Source of the DNA: Carya illinoinensis
Lineage: Eukaryota; Streptophyta; Magnoliopsida; Fagales; Juglandaceae
Direction of reading: 5' to 3'
NCBI RefSeq assembly: GCF_018687715.1
Contig: NC_056758.1
Span: 16,829,501-16,893,500 of the forward strand
DNA: 64,000 nucleotides
Shown in pieces: positions 22,280 through 36,569 of the stretch. Made by a program: the position numbers and the translations under genes. Every line of letters begins with the position of its first letter. Position 1 is the stretch's first letter. Under the pieces are notes generated by a model. The model was not told the origin of the DNA, ran no database searches, and saw only the letters and a list, made by a program, of their open reading frames with translations.

Positions 22280-25200
22280 ATGGTCCTTGCTATTCCTGTG
22301 ATTGTTACAGTCTGCACCTTGAGATGTATTCTGGCCTAAAGGAAATACAAATGACGATGGAAGAAGCAGGAAGATGAATGCATAGCAAGTGTTTGATAAA
22401 AAGACTAAAATAGCAATGGAATAGAATCGAGATGAACAAGGAATATCAAAATGGAAAATTTTTTTTGCAAGCGAGTTTGTGCACCAATACTAATATATAA
22501 GACATTCATTTAATATAAAAATAATTTTTATGAGATAGATGACATTTTCTTCTCTCAATTTTATCTTTTTAATAAAAAAATTAGGGGATACGCAATTTAG
22601 TGCGCCAAATTGCTTTTACCTAATAGACTCTTTTCTAGATCTCAATAAGGACCCCTTTCCTCTACATATACCGGAAGATGATGACCTAATTTGGCAACAG
22701 CCAAGACCATGGGCCAATTCTAACTAACCTTAACTAAGCCCATGGACCACTAAACTACTTAAACAACTCAATTAAAGTAAAAGATAACAATTAAGTAGGA
22801 GCCCATCAAGCCCAGCCCAATCTTCGTTGGGTTCATAACATTCTCTTCACCTTATAAAACAATGATTTGGTGGGATTTTTACACAATGTGAGTATTTCGG
22901 CCTAGTCAATGTTTCATCCATTTTTGTTTCCTTTGACTATATGCTGAAGATTTTATATAAAATATCATATTACAATGTCAAGAGATCAAACGCGTGTGTG
23001 TGATAGAATATGAAAACATACATTGATAGGACGATGAACACACGTTTTTGCTAAAGGGGGACGCTTCAATAGGTAAGAGTTTAATTAGCACTTAAAGCAT
23101 AGATCTAGAAACATAAAAATGGACTTTATAAGAATGTACAAAATAAAAAATTAGAAAGATGAAGGGTATATGCATATGCTTTATTCTAGGATGTCTTAAA
23201 AAGAAAGATGGATGGGGAAAAATTAAGAAAAGCCAAATACCTGTGATCTGATTGATATTACACCTAGCCTCCAAAATAAAGGTCTGGAGTTCAAAACCCT
23301 TATACCTTATGTGTTTCGACCATGCTATGGTTTTTAAGATGTTTAAATCTCTTAAATGCTAAATCGCCATATACAGCCTATTTTGTTCCCAATATATGGT
23401 AGAATGGGTGTAGATTATAAATGTGTATGGAAAAAGGCTGGATATGAAGTGCATGGATTGGACATGATTGTAATTTATATGGTTTAGATTATTTAGAGTG
23501 ATGAGTTAACATTAAGCCAAATACTGTGATGATCGATGCATGCGTTTCTCAAAGCAAGTAAAGCATGAAGGCTTGCCAAACATGTAGGTTTGGTTAGGGG
23601 AAGGCTTGATGTTCATAAGCATGAGGGAAGACTTGAAAGAGTTTGTTGAGAATGTATACAGGAGGTTTGGGAAATGACAAAGGCAAGTGGTAACTGACTA
23701 TTGAAGTAGGCTTCAAGGCGTGATCGTAACGATGATTTCTTTACAACATATTTTGTCCACTTTCAATGTTATAGAGTTTTGAAAACATTGATACCAAGAT
23801 ACAATGAAAGCTGTATGGTTCATTGTTCAATTAGCACTTCTCAAAACAATTCAAAAAATATCCTTTTATGAGAATTTCGGGATGGAGATACATTGATCAG
23901 TCGACCTTTCCAAATTATTGCGATCATAAAGTAATGATCTCACCATATTCTTATTTCCTTCATTTATTACTCAGGGCAAGTAATCATCTCTCTAGAAGAG
24001 CAATCTTCGTTCGAGACAACTGTAGTGAGTATCATTTTCCACCTTTCTTACTCCTCAGGCAATCAACATCTTTTGGAATGTGTACCGCATGGGTCACACC
24101 CTTCGTGTTGTGTGAAAAACTTGTGTACTCATAGGCTCGGCATGTGCATTTATAAAAATCCACAATGAAAAATAATCAAGGCATCTATTATGTCTTTTGA
24201 TATCAATACTAGAGAAAAAAATTAAATAATTAAACTCAACATTATAAACTATATCCATAAGTCACACCAAATTACTTAATTCAAGTAACTTAAACCTCAT
24301 CATAGTAATAATAGACGAAACGAAGACAAGCCCCCATCCTACTCCTAGGGTTGTACTAGGTCTTCTTGCTCGTACAAGCCATCATCTCCTACATTTACAT
24401 CAAAGTTTATGATGGAATAAAATCCTAGTGAAACTACAATGATGAGATTTCGAGAAATTTTATTAAGTTGCAAACCTTGACCGATAATACAATGCATTTA
24501 GAGATAATGAAAAGGTGCATATAAAACATGATGTTTCAAATAGGAGTAGTATTCTTACAAATCTTAGTAGTAAAGATATAATTTCATAAGCATATTCAAA
24601 ATATAGAAGCAATATATGTAAGGAATCGGATCTGATCTCATCCCGAGGATGGAGCCTAAAGCCTAAGAAGGAAAGATATTAGGAACCAAGCAACAATTAG
24701 CCGCAAGCCATGAGTACTTTGAACACCAACCATTTTACATTAGCCATAGAGTCTCCGAGCAACACAAAGATGTAAATGAACTCAAAACCGTAGCAACCAG
24801 TTAACCTTAAATCAAAGAGAAATTTGAACACAGGACATTTAACTTAAACATATAGATTTCCTGAGAAACACAAATAATGCCATTGAGTTTAGAAACTGTA
24901 ACAACCAGAGCAACACACACACACACACACATATACTTACATCCTTTAACACAATAGTTATCCTAAGTATTCAATGCTCAAACATTAAAACATGGTTCAT
25001 CATTCGAGAACCCCAGGCTCGCCAATAATCATAAACTCATCCAAGGAGGTTCTCCTTGATAACCATACTAAAACCCAATTTTCATTTTAACGTGTACACC
25101 AAGACCTCCTTTAAAATGGTCGTCTACACACCCTAACTACCCTCACCACATTGTAGGTAATGACCATGCATATGACTTTGTTACAAGCAAACAACATACT

Positions 25201-25904
25201 TTACACATTGTAAGCACCGTTAAAGAAGCCATTTACTTCGAGCAATGATGTCTTTTGGCCAGTCATTGATGTTCCGAACTCTACACCAAGATTGGTAGTG
25301 CTATTGCTATTCCGGCACGTTTGTGAGCATTAGTCTAGAACTTTGGAAGTGGAGGGTGGTTTCGGGGTTGATAAGAGAGTGGGAGAGTGTGGGAAAAGAA
25401 AGAGAGCTTCGAAACAGAATGAGTAAAAGAGATTGTCAGTGAGGTGAAATGGTACAGCTTAACCTTTAGAAATTAAGATTTACTCTTTGGAGTAGAGGTA
25501 AGAGCGGGAGGGAGAGAGGGACAGAGAGAAGTTAAATTTCATGCTTGATATTCTTGCAGAGAAATACTTTAGACACAAATAAATTACATAAAAGTAAACC
25601 TATAAATTTATATGACTTGATATAGTATGTCAGATTGTAAAATTACTTTTATTATAAAGTAAATTTAACGGATCCCATAAAATCATATAAGATTGCGGGT
25701 TTATTTTTATTTAATCTCTTTATATATGTAATAGTTCCCTTATTGAAACTCTTTGTAAATGTAATGATAAAATTACATAGTGCTCAAGCAAGTGAAAGTG
25801 CCAAATTAATTGTAGCAAATGAAGTTGAGATTGTTACAAGGCCTCATTAAAATGAAACATTACAAGGTGTTCAAGATTCATGATGTGGCTCCATTTTCTC
25901 ATGG
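22280..25904. other. Intergenic, no gene recognised
   Basis: There are no exons or long frames of recognised families. The stretch contains a short (CA)n run at 24907-24930 and a small GA-rich stretch near 25500-25530. An isolated B-box-like GAGTTCAAAACCC lies near 23288, without a matching A box. Confidence 0.45.
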
Positions 25905-25914
25905 ATTGTAGTTT

Positions 25915-26612
25915 TTTTTTTTTTTTTGATAAAAAAAAAAAAAACCTCTGCATATCATTGAAATCAACCTCAGCCATTACAGCCTTTATCTCAACCCAAA
26001 CTTTGTACAATGAAGTCAAGGACTTCTTCCAACCATATTCTTTCGACCACCAAATGTAAAGCAGCCTTTGCTAAAGAATGAGCTACTGTGTTACTATCCC
26101 TATATGCAAATTGTATATGTCAATCACTTCTATTTTTAAAAACCTGTCTAATATCATAAATCAAAGGACCAAAACAAGTCATTATATCTTCATCGCTTTC
26201 CACTGTCATGATCACAGCTTTAGCATCATCTTCAAAAATCACCCACTGGAAATTGAGGTCTCTGCAAATCTCCAAAGCCTTCGATAGAGCAATGCACTCT
26301 GCTATGTTTGGTTTCTGAACCCATTTCCTGTTATCACATGCTGCCACCATAGCCTCACCCAACTCATTTCTTTTGATTATCCCCATTCCCATCACCCCTT
26401 GCTCTCTAGGGAAGCATCCCAATTAACTTTCACAAAGCCTGGTTCTGGTTTCACCCATGTAGACTTACTTGGTCTGGTCCTTTTGCTGATCTCTGCCTCT
26501 AGTTTCTACACTTGCCGAGACTTTTGAAATTCTTCTAAACTTTCTTTAGCAATTGCTAGGAGCTTCCTTGGACGTGACAACATTTTATCAAAAACTACCT
26601 TTTCGCACATAA
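25915..26612 (-). mobile_element. 5'-truncated LINE with RNase H domain
   Basis: On the minus strand the fragment reads as the C-terminal RNase H-like domain of a plant LINE. Readable pieces include VMGMGIIKRNELGEAMVAAC, AECIALSKALEICRDLNFQW and VIFEDDAKAVI, continuing past 26120 in another frame towards AHSLAKAALH. It ends in a poly(A) tail (T run at 25912-25927 on the + strand). A 10-bp direct repeat ATTGTAGTTT flanks it at 25905-25914 and 26613-26622, a plausible target duplication. Frameshifts make it non-functional. Confidence 0.8.
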
Positions 26613-26622
26613 ATTGTAGTTT

Positions 26623-27053
26623 GATAACAATGTTTGGTCAAATTTGTTCAATTCTTAATAATATTATTCATGAAAAAACCTCCTAAGCCAATGATGGGGA
26701 CGGATGTTTCCTCATCTTATATAATACAATAATGTCATATTAATTTATATTTATCTTCTATTTGATTATGAAGATTATTGCAATTAGTAACAGTTTTTTC
26801 AACTTTTAAAATAAGAATTTGAAGACGCTATGAGTAATACAGATTTAGTCCTGAGTACAAAACAAACTTATTGAAAAATTGAAAGAATGTGGTTGGGATG
26901 ACATTTTGTAATGACCACAAGATAAAAATCCCTAATCGTTTTACCTCTAGTTGTGGTTATCGTAATTAAAAAGACATGATAATGGAATATATTACAAGGT
27001 TTACATATTTACTACTACCATAAACTCCTAGTTTCAAGAGTTACATAGTAGCT
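26623..27053. other. Intergenic, no gene recognised
   Basis: AT-rich sequence with no coding signal on either strand. Confidence 0.5.
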
Positions 27054-27056
27054 TAG

Positions 27057-27277
27057 GCCCCGTTTGGAACTTTGAATCAATTTAGTCTAATTTTAAGCCA
27101 AGTCTAACTTCCAAACACTCAATTCTCAAATCATTAAACTAATCTCAACTCAAAACCTCTTTACACGTAGGACCCACAACTTTTTTCAATTCAATACCTC
27201 TTTATACAAGAGACCCACAACCTTTTTCAACTTCCCATAAAATACATCTAAACTCAGCTCAACATTTAAATAGGACT
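27057..27277 (-). mobile_element. Tourist-like MITE copy (inverted)
   Basis: It starts GGCCCCGTTTGGAACTTTGA and shares ACACGTAGGACCCACAAC and CAACCTTTTTCAACTTCCC with related copies. TTA flanks both ends (27054-27056 and 27278-27280). Confidence 0.65.
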
Positions 27278-28600
27278 TTAATGAAATGGTAATGGAGCAT
27301 CTTAACCTTAATTACTCTTTGGAACCCAAAATTACTTATCAATGATTCAAAATTAAACAAATAGCAATCTTTTATGGAGAAGTTTTGTTTAGAAGATTTT
27401 ACTAAACAAGGGAAAAATAATATAAAATTTCATTTGAACATTACGAGCACGGTGTGGCTTATCATCAAGTATTTACATGTACTTGGGCCTCCTAAATAAA
27501 AATTCTAACTTTATCCCTACCCAAACCCATACAGTGGTCCTGAGTTACTCCTTCCGTACTCACAAGAGATGATTGAACCATGTTTCATGATGTTTTCGAT
27601 CATAATATGTCTGTTTGTCGCAACTCCCTAAAGTGAATTATTGAAACTCTTTGTTCAAATCTATCAATACATGAAATGCTATGGAACAATCTAATCACTA
27701 TCAAAACTTCCACAACCTTTTTTTTTTTTTTTTTAAATGAAGGTAATAGAAATGTAAATAGCGTTTCTGGTGCCTAAAACAAAAGTCTTGATTCCTGCAA
27801 TGCAAACACAATCCATGTAACCAAAACCTAAACAGGCAAAAAAAAAATAATAATAATGTGAACAAGTCAGAAAGAATGTAGCTAGATTGTCCAAAAAGTC
27901 TAGTACATGGGAATGAATGTCAGGTTTCAATAGCTTGCGAATCAAAATTGATATTCCAAAAAAGAATTAATACAGTCAAATAAACTAAGGAATGCACCAA
28001 ATTCTGGTGTTCAACTGCTACCTGTTACAATTTCTCTGGGGATTAGACTGGTGTGACTATAGATTGATCAGTAATCTGTATGTTCTGTTACAGACTGCCA
28101 ATTCAAAATGCATCCTCCTGCAAGGGAAAAATTCAGATCTTACTTTGTGCCATGAATACTCCAGAAACAAACTTCTAAGCAGCAAAAATTTAAATCCATT
28201 TTTAATTGCACTGCACAACTTGCGGATTGATGCTGAGAGAGTTATTAACAATAAGAATGAATACCAATTGATGCCGGGTGAGCTATTAAAAGTAAGAAAG
28301 AATACCCACTGAGGTTTGGAAACTTGAAGAAGTCATCTGGTAAGGACATGAGTGACATCATTCCACTTCATTCAAGTGCCCCCAATTTCTGAACCATATA
28401 CGACAAGTTTGCCCACGTTTATTTCTGCAAAATGAAACCTATCCAGCAAGGTAATTAATGACATAAAATGTATAAATATGATTCTACAAAATAAAAAATA
28501 ATGACTAAATAATTAAAAAATAAAAAGAAAAAGAAACTGCTCCACACAACAGGACTGCTGTAGAGAACTCAGGTAGATAGTAGCAGTAACGGTTAGAACA
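27278..28600. other. Intergenic, downstream of ZFN1-like gene
   Basis: No gene is recognised. A T run (27719-27734) may mark a short antisense retroposed fragment. An AATAAA read on the minus strand near 28417-28422 is one candidate poly(A) signal for the ZFN1-like gene, but it is far from the stop. Confidence 0.4.
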
Positions 28601-28980
28601 AGAAGAAAGGGAAGCTGATGATAATTATTATAAGTAAAACATCCATGCCAAACAGGCAACAAATATTCATGCATTTGAGAAGCGGTTCATGGGACGATGA
28701 AAGTAGTGGGAGAAATTTAGAATATTAAAATCATAAAGATCAGCTTTTGGGACGATGAAATGTTCACAATGGCTTTTACCATATGTGACAATATTTGCAG
28801 ACTTTATACAATGCAGCGACATGAAATTCAGGAGAGTCAAGTCTGTCAACTGAAAGACATTTTCGGAAGAACAGAATTACTTGACGTGAACTCTGTACAT
28901 CTCCAGCAATGGGAAATGAATTTACAGATAACTCTTGCTTAAGACTCCAAAAGGTTGTAAAAAGGAAATGACTCATGGTG
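28601..28980 (-). other. Probable 3' UTR of ZFN1-like gene
   Basis: Sequence directly after the TGA stop on the minus strand, with no coding signal of its own. The extent is a guess. Confidence 0.4.
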
Positions 28981-31599
28981 TCAGCCTTCTGTGTCAATAT
29001 TATCATCACCAGAAGGCATCTGTCTAGTTTCTGACAATGAAAGTCGTCTAGGCTTTGCCGAGCCTGCTTGAACAAGTCCTTCTGATGACAAATTTAATGC
29101 AGCAGTTCCAGATGATGACCCCAGCAAACGCCGGACCGGGGCATCACCTGAAGATGATGCAGAGAGATTGTATGTGAAAATCCCCATTGGGTGGTCAAAC
29201 TTGCAACTTGGACCAAATTTGCAGATACCGTAATGAGAATAGAAGCTGCATAGAGGCTCCCCCTGTTAAAAATGAATGAGTAGCTCCCATCAATATGCAT
29301 CAAATTAATCCAAGTCGTACTGCAATACAAACAAGTCCGACACAAAACAGAAGAAGAGGGGGGGGGGGTTGCAGAATTTCATAAAACTAGCTAGACTTCC
29401 AGCAAGAAGTCTCTTCCAACAAAGAAACTCTTTATTTACATTAAACACTTAGAAAACCAAAAAATATGCTCCGAGGAAGAATGCTTAGGAAACACTCAAG
29501 CCACAAGTAGTAGTTGAGGATGCAAAAACGAGCTTAATTACTTCTTTATATCTTTCCATATATCTCTGAATGAAATTAATTGCTAAGTGCATAGACATGA
29601 GAAGGGATACCTTAGTGCATGTTATTTGTCAATAGCGATTCAGGAGGTCAAACCAGAAAGAACATAAATATAAAATTAGAAAATCCTCTGAATGTTTTCT
29701 TGAAACATCAACAAACCAAACGGTATCCAACTCTGGTGATGCCATTATCAAATGCATACAGGAATACTAAAAACATGGTTAGAATAGAAGAGGTTTAATT
29801 TTCTTCTATGTTTTTTTTTTTTTATCAGTAAACAAGCATTTTAGTGAAAAAAAGAATAGACAAGAGCTCAGGTACCCGGGGCATATACAAGAGCATCACC
29901 TATGCATGATAGTCTTGTGATAACTTTTCTTTTATGATATTCTGAAATTCATCATCTTTGCAACCTTTACAAAAGTATTGAAGGCTATAGACAGTATGGA
30001 TGTGGTCTATCCGAGTAGTGGACATTCGACCTCAGCTAACAAATACTACGGCTAGAGCTCCAGTTAAGCTCAAAAACCCTTGTTAAAACTTGGCTCATAT
30101 AATTTTAGCTAAGCTCCAGCAAAACAGCAAAACAAATCAAAAGAATCAAACTTGAGCTCAGCTCAAACTCGAATCAGATTTTTTCAAAAGTTAGTTAATT
30201 TCTCTTATTAATTTAAATAAATTACAAATTACACCCTAAACTTTAGCTATTCGAGAAACGGTTTCTCTTAATATAAAAAATTATAAATTAAACAACAAAC
30301 TTTAACTATTCAAAAAAAATTTTAGAAGTTATATTGATACAATCAGTTGTACTTAGTTATATGCAAATATAACCATACCATGTTCAATGTGTACTTATAT
30401 TGTAATATAGTATTATGGTATTAATAGCTGAGCCATAACTAGAAAATTAGCATAGTAATTATTGGTATACTATATCTACAATCATCAATGTAACATATAG
30501 CATACTATATTATATACTATATTTTACTTTCACGAGTAAAATATACTACAACATATGTTATGAAGGTATTACCGCTAGTAATTATATTATAGTAAGTATA
30601 ATTATGCTACAAATATAAGATATCTTGGTTATATAACCTGAGTTGTATAAGTTATGTATAATTATAGTTGATAAGATTGACTATTCTATATATAAATTAC
30701 GCACATACAAAAGCAATATGCAAGTATAACTACAGGGGGTTTTAATTGTACTTATTGTGTAATATAATACTATTTCATTATTAGTTATACCATTACTAGC
30801 TACTCTAATATTAGTAGTTATATTATAATACTCTCAGTAATGTACGAACATGACCTTTCTCTGATTAAAAAAATATGACCTCTTTGATTAAAGAAAACGA
30901 CCTCTCTGTGAATTGTTGATGTCCCGGCAATATAGCAGTCTATGTTACATAAGTATACAAGATAAGTCACTATATGTAACACATACCATATATAGTCACG
31001 CCATACTATACATCACTAGTTATGATTGTTTTTAGAGATATTGCTAATATAACAATATTTTTGTTATATCTACATAGTAGATTTTATAAAATAAATCTTT
31101 ACGTTACTTATCAAAAAATAAATGTTTGTGTTTAACAGACATGAGTTTTTAGAAAATATTCAAAAAACAGTCTAACCTATAACATAGTTTATATAAAGTA
31201 CATACAGTATAACTTCAATGAAACAAGTTGAACAAGTTGAATGCATCTCTAATTTTATGGAAAATATAATTCATGCAATATATAACATATGTCATTTATT
31301 AAAAATCTATTGTACATAATTAAAAATATCATAAAATATAAGTAGCAAATGATGTATATGATATGGCAAAACTAAATACATATGACATAAAGATACATTT
31401 ATAATATAAGTAAATAAACTATATGAGATTTAATAAATATATGCTAATACTATTGATTAAATATATATAATATATAAGTAACCTATATTACTACATAATA
31501 TAACAAATACATATATATATAGCATAGTTAAATATATAAAATAGTAGATAACATATAATATATAAATCTCATAAATAACTCATAGATATAATATCTGTG

Positions 31600-31633
<34 letters not shown>

Positions 31634-34600
31634 TGTATGTATGTATGTATGTATTACAAGCGTTGAAGGATCTCAAATGATTTGAGTCGAGATTCTACTT
31701 GCATTATTTATGAGCTTAAACCGAGCCAATTTGAGTTTATGCAAGTTGGACTCTTCCATATTCAAGCTAAAATTAATAATCACGAACAACTCATTTACTA
31801 AATGAACCGAGTACAAGCCAAACTTACACAACCCAAACTCTAAGCTATTTGGTTCATTTGCAGCCCTAGTAGGAAGCATTGAAGGATTGTCACTAAAATT
31901 GCAAATGCTTAAAAATCATTTGACTATAATTTCAGTATAAAGTTTTGTAAGTATGGGTCTAATGCAAGAGATGAACTAATACAGTTAAGCTTAGCAATAA
32001 AGTACATCCATCAGCAATTGTGAAAAGGGTGGACTAAGGCTATAAACAAACTATATTCAATTTTCAAAGCCAAATAGTAATTATACTCTATATGCTATTT
32101 TGAATCATTGCAAATTGTTATGCTTGCAATTTTTCTAAATACGACTTTATGCTTTCAAGGCCTCATGAAAGTCGAGTAACTGTAAATATAGGTGTACAAA
32201 TTTGAATGGGGATTGCCAGGACCAGTCGAAACAGGCCAGAACCAGATGGTAGTCAGTCCCAAATCTGAGGAACCAATAAATTGGTTCTCCTCACCTGTAC
32301 AGGTATATGGTACATATAAAATTAAAATTATTCCCTTCTTTAGTTGCCACAATCATCAAACCAAGGGAGCCGGTGTACAACCCTAACTGTCAGATATTTA
32401 TTCATGGAAACTTCAAAAGTAACAATAAACAAAAACTGAAGACACTTGGCATGGTCTAAAATATTGACTATGAAACAGAAAGATTCAAGCGAACATAGAT
32501 AGTGTAAGTCACCTGACGTAAAGGAAGGCCTATGGGACTCAAGACACAGTCTGGAGTAGGAATTAGACGATCCCGAGGATGATGGAACCGACAAACTGAA
32601 CCAAACTTACAATCACCAGTTTTCATGTAAAACTGGCATTCAGGCTGGCCAGGCCTCTCGGGAAATACATTCTCTCCCTGCAATGCATAGAATCCTGCAG
32701 GGACAGAACTTGAACGAAGTGGAGAAAATGTCCCCTGAGGTCCTGCATTAGCTGATTCACCCTGGCGTGAGGTTCCATAAGTCTGATTATTTCCCACCAT
32801 TTGCTGCTGCGTCTCTGGAGAGGAAACTGATCCAAGCTCACCCTGGAAAGCAATTATATTAGCATGTTGGACATAGGATATACCAGTTTAAATATATTTA
32901 TTGCCTCTTAGAAAGATAGTTTGACAAATGTTAGAAACTGAAATTTTTGTTATTTGCACTGCATGGTATAGAGGTAGAGGTAGCCATGTGGATCAAGCTA
33001 GTGGATTGTGATTCAACACCTGTGACGTCATATACATATATCCTTATGTCCATGAAATTCTAAAGTTCACTTTCCTTTCAATCAGGACCGCAAATCCCAA
33101 AAACCTAGTCATTTAGCACCCAAACATGTTTCAAGTGAAATTGATCCAGAAACTTAATGCAAAAATCAAATTTAAAAGCGTTGCTCTCTTCAAATCATAT
33201 ACTGACGTATCAAAAAAAATGATATACTATAACTGACATGAGTAAAAATCTTCACTTTCAGGCAACAGTAACATCTTTCTGTACCATAACCTTCCATCAG
33301 ACAAGCAGCATCTCAGCACCTCACCATCACTGCCACCAAATACCAGCGGCAGCAGCTGTTCCCAAGAAGGAAACACTCCACCAACAACTGGTATCACCCC
33401 ACCCCAACCAACTTACAGAGCAAAGTTGAAATGTGGGTAGAACCCAGATGCAACAAAGGAAGGACTTCAGTTCCACCGAGCATTTCCAGTCATTCCAAAT
33501 TGAGAGGAAGCAAGAGATAGAAAGAAAGTCAAACCTATAGGATCACCATATGTGTCGTTGCTCAACATTTTTCCAATAAAAAAGCAATCATCCTGAAGAA
33601 AATATTTTCCCGTCCCTTTCCCTTTCCCATTACCCCTCTCCGTAACTTCCTTAACTTCTCTTATCCCCTCCCCCTTAGATTACCTAATGTAGCTTAAATG
33701 CAAACAAGTACACAAAATTTGAACAATATTTTGTAGGAATGAATGCAGAAAAGCTTACACTGTATGCATTCCACCCAGGAACTGACACCACTCCCTGAGG
33801 TAGAAGCAAAGGTGCATAACTTGAAGGACCTTGCCAGCGTGGACTGGGAATAAAAGATGCTCTTGACCAGTTACTAATTCCTCCTGGGTAGGACTGCTGA
33901 CCAGGACTCGTTGGAGACTGCATGGTAGGATATACAGGAGAACCACTCAAGGAAACCATCATATTTGTTGGTTGAGGGTGGTGGAATTTACAAGTGCTTC
34001 CAAACTTGCATTGTCCAGTTCTTAAATAGTAGGAACACTGACTCTCATTCTGAATGGGGGAACACAAAATTAAACAAATAAACAAACATAAATTTCATTC
34101 ACCTAGAAAGAAAAGATAACTAGAAAAGATAATTTACCGGGCGAAGAGGATAGCCTAAAATATTTAAGATAACTCTTCCAGCAACTCCAGCTTTGTCTCT
34201 AGGATGATGAAACTTACATGTCGCCCCAAACTTGCAAGTTCCTGTCTTCAGGTAGTACTATAGAACACATCAAAACAGTATATTAGTTGCCCAAACCGTA
34301 CAAGGAAAATTGAATATCTAACATCCCCTGATTGAAATAGACGCCATATTGTAACATACGAACCTAGAATTTAGGTTAATTCAGTTAGAAATTATTTATT
34401 TATGTTATGATTATATTTATTCTTTTTATTAATTAGTTATTTATTAAATTATCTCTATGGTAAGATTTTAAGTAATTAGATTGCTACGACACGTTTTCTA
34501 GAAAGATTAGTAACGTCTAATGCCTCGTATAGGTCACGAGCTACGACGTGAGATTTCGGAAGCAGCGCTAAGAGATAAATAGTATGATCATATAAATGTA

Positions 34601-36522
34601 CGCGTAATGTAAATATTATAATTGGGTATGATAATATGATATGGTTTTGATGGTTATCTACGTTGCGCTAAGAGCCAAGTCAAGGTTAGATCGCTTTCAT
34701 GAACTTCTATGAATTACGATGATTTACATGAAAGTAAGCCTATATATATGTTATGCTTTTATGAATTGTTGATTGATGGATTAAATGTTACTAAAATCAC
34801 ATGGAAGTCATGATATGATCATATAATAATTTAAGATAGGTATTCTATGAATTAAAATAGCCAGATCATGCATGCTTCATTCATGTAGTACTTAGACCAT
34901 ATATGCCATGTATTGTTCATGCAATAACTTAAGTCAAGCATGCCATGTAATAAATAGCCAGATCATGTATGACGTGTTCATTAGTTCTCAGATCATGCAT
35001 GCCATGAAATGTCATAAAATGATTAAATCATGTTAGGCCATGTCATGCTATACTATACCATGTACAAGAATATATCATGTTATGCCATGCCATGTACAAG
35101 AATATGCCATGCTAGAAAAGTCTAAGAAGTCCAAGAAAATTATCATGCATCAAGAAAGATAAACATTTTAAGGTAACACGGACCCAAGCGTGTTTACCAC
35201 AGTTATGCTAAGACGGTACCACGGACTCAAGCGTGGTTACCACAAGTTAAGTGAAACACGGACTCAAGCGTGTTTCACTCCATGTCATGCAAGTTAAGTG
35301 AACATGGACCCAAGCATGTTTCACTTCATGTCAAGCAAGCATGTTTTACTTCATGTCAAGCAAGATAAGTGAAACACGGACCCAAGCGTGTTTCACTCCA
35401 TGTCAAGCAAGATAAGTGAAACACGGACTCAAGCGTGTTTCACTCCATGTCAAGCAAGATAAGTGAAACACGGACCCAAGCGTGTTTCACTCCACGTCAA
35501 GCAGGATCAGTGAAATACGGACTCAAGCGTATTTCACTTCATGTTATGTAAGTTAAGTGAAACACGGACTCAAGCGTGTTTCACTACATGACAAGTTATG
35601 TGGTGCCATGGACTCAAGCGTAGTTCACCATGAAATAAGTACAATTCAAGATAGACAAGTTACTCATGCATTCACGCTTCATGTTTGCCATGATTATGAA
35701 TGTTTCCGCTCTTGTTAATCCATGAATGTTATATGAAAGTTATGATAAGGTTTTAAAAACCAAATTTATGCTAAGCTAGACAGTATTTTACGATATGATG
35801 TATTATTTACTGAGTATTCGACTCATTTTTGTTGTTTGTCTTTTTGTTTTCTTCTATGTTGATTGTCACAGATGGTGATTATGATGATGCAGAGCTGGAT
35901 GGCCAGGAGTAGATTTAGTATAAGGATTTAGAGATGAATAAATGTCATTTACACAAGGATTAAGTTTTTTTTTCAATAAATGAGGTATTTCAGAGTAATG
36001 AGTCTCTTTACCGGGCATTTTATCATGTTTGTTAGTAACGTCTCTATCCTATGGGAACGGGGTGTTACACATATTCTCCAAATGCATGACTATTGGTGCA
36101 GAGCAAGTTAATTGTCTTCATGATGATAGTCACTAGACAACAATTAAGGGATTATTTCAAAATAAATCATGGGCCAAAGTAAGGGAAGAGCAATAGAAAG
36201 TATAAAAGTCCTTCATTGCAACTTTTATAGTTAACTGTAGTGCGTCAACAAATGTTCATTTACCACACTATTACTTAATGTCCAATATCCAGGAGGAAAA
36301 ATCTCTTTTTCCCTTTTAGAAAGCATTACAGCCTAGTTAATCAAATCTCTTTAATTTCTCACAACTAATCAATTTCATTAAAAAGCACAAAAGGGGCGAC
36401 CCAGGTATACAATGTATACAAGAAAAAGATACATGAAAATCATGGGAGTTAGGCCCACTAACATAGCAACTATCCAAAGGAAGGAAGATGCCATTTTGTC
36501 GAAGAAGAGAAAAGAGGGGAGG

Positions 36523-36569
<47 letters not shown>

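Noticed and set aside
32960..33015. SINE-like stretch with GTGATTCAACACC
   Set aside because: The B box match is poor, there is no A tail and no flanking repeat.
33206..33232. Another micro-retroposed insert (GTATC-A run)
   Set aside because: The flanking repeat ATCATATACT/ATGATATACT is short and broken, so the target duplication is not convincing.
35171..35630. CRISPR-like array of short palindromic repeats
   Set aside because: The repeats are hairpins with near-identical linkers and sit inside a solo LTR in a plant intron; there are no unique spacers and no cas genes.
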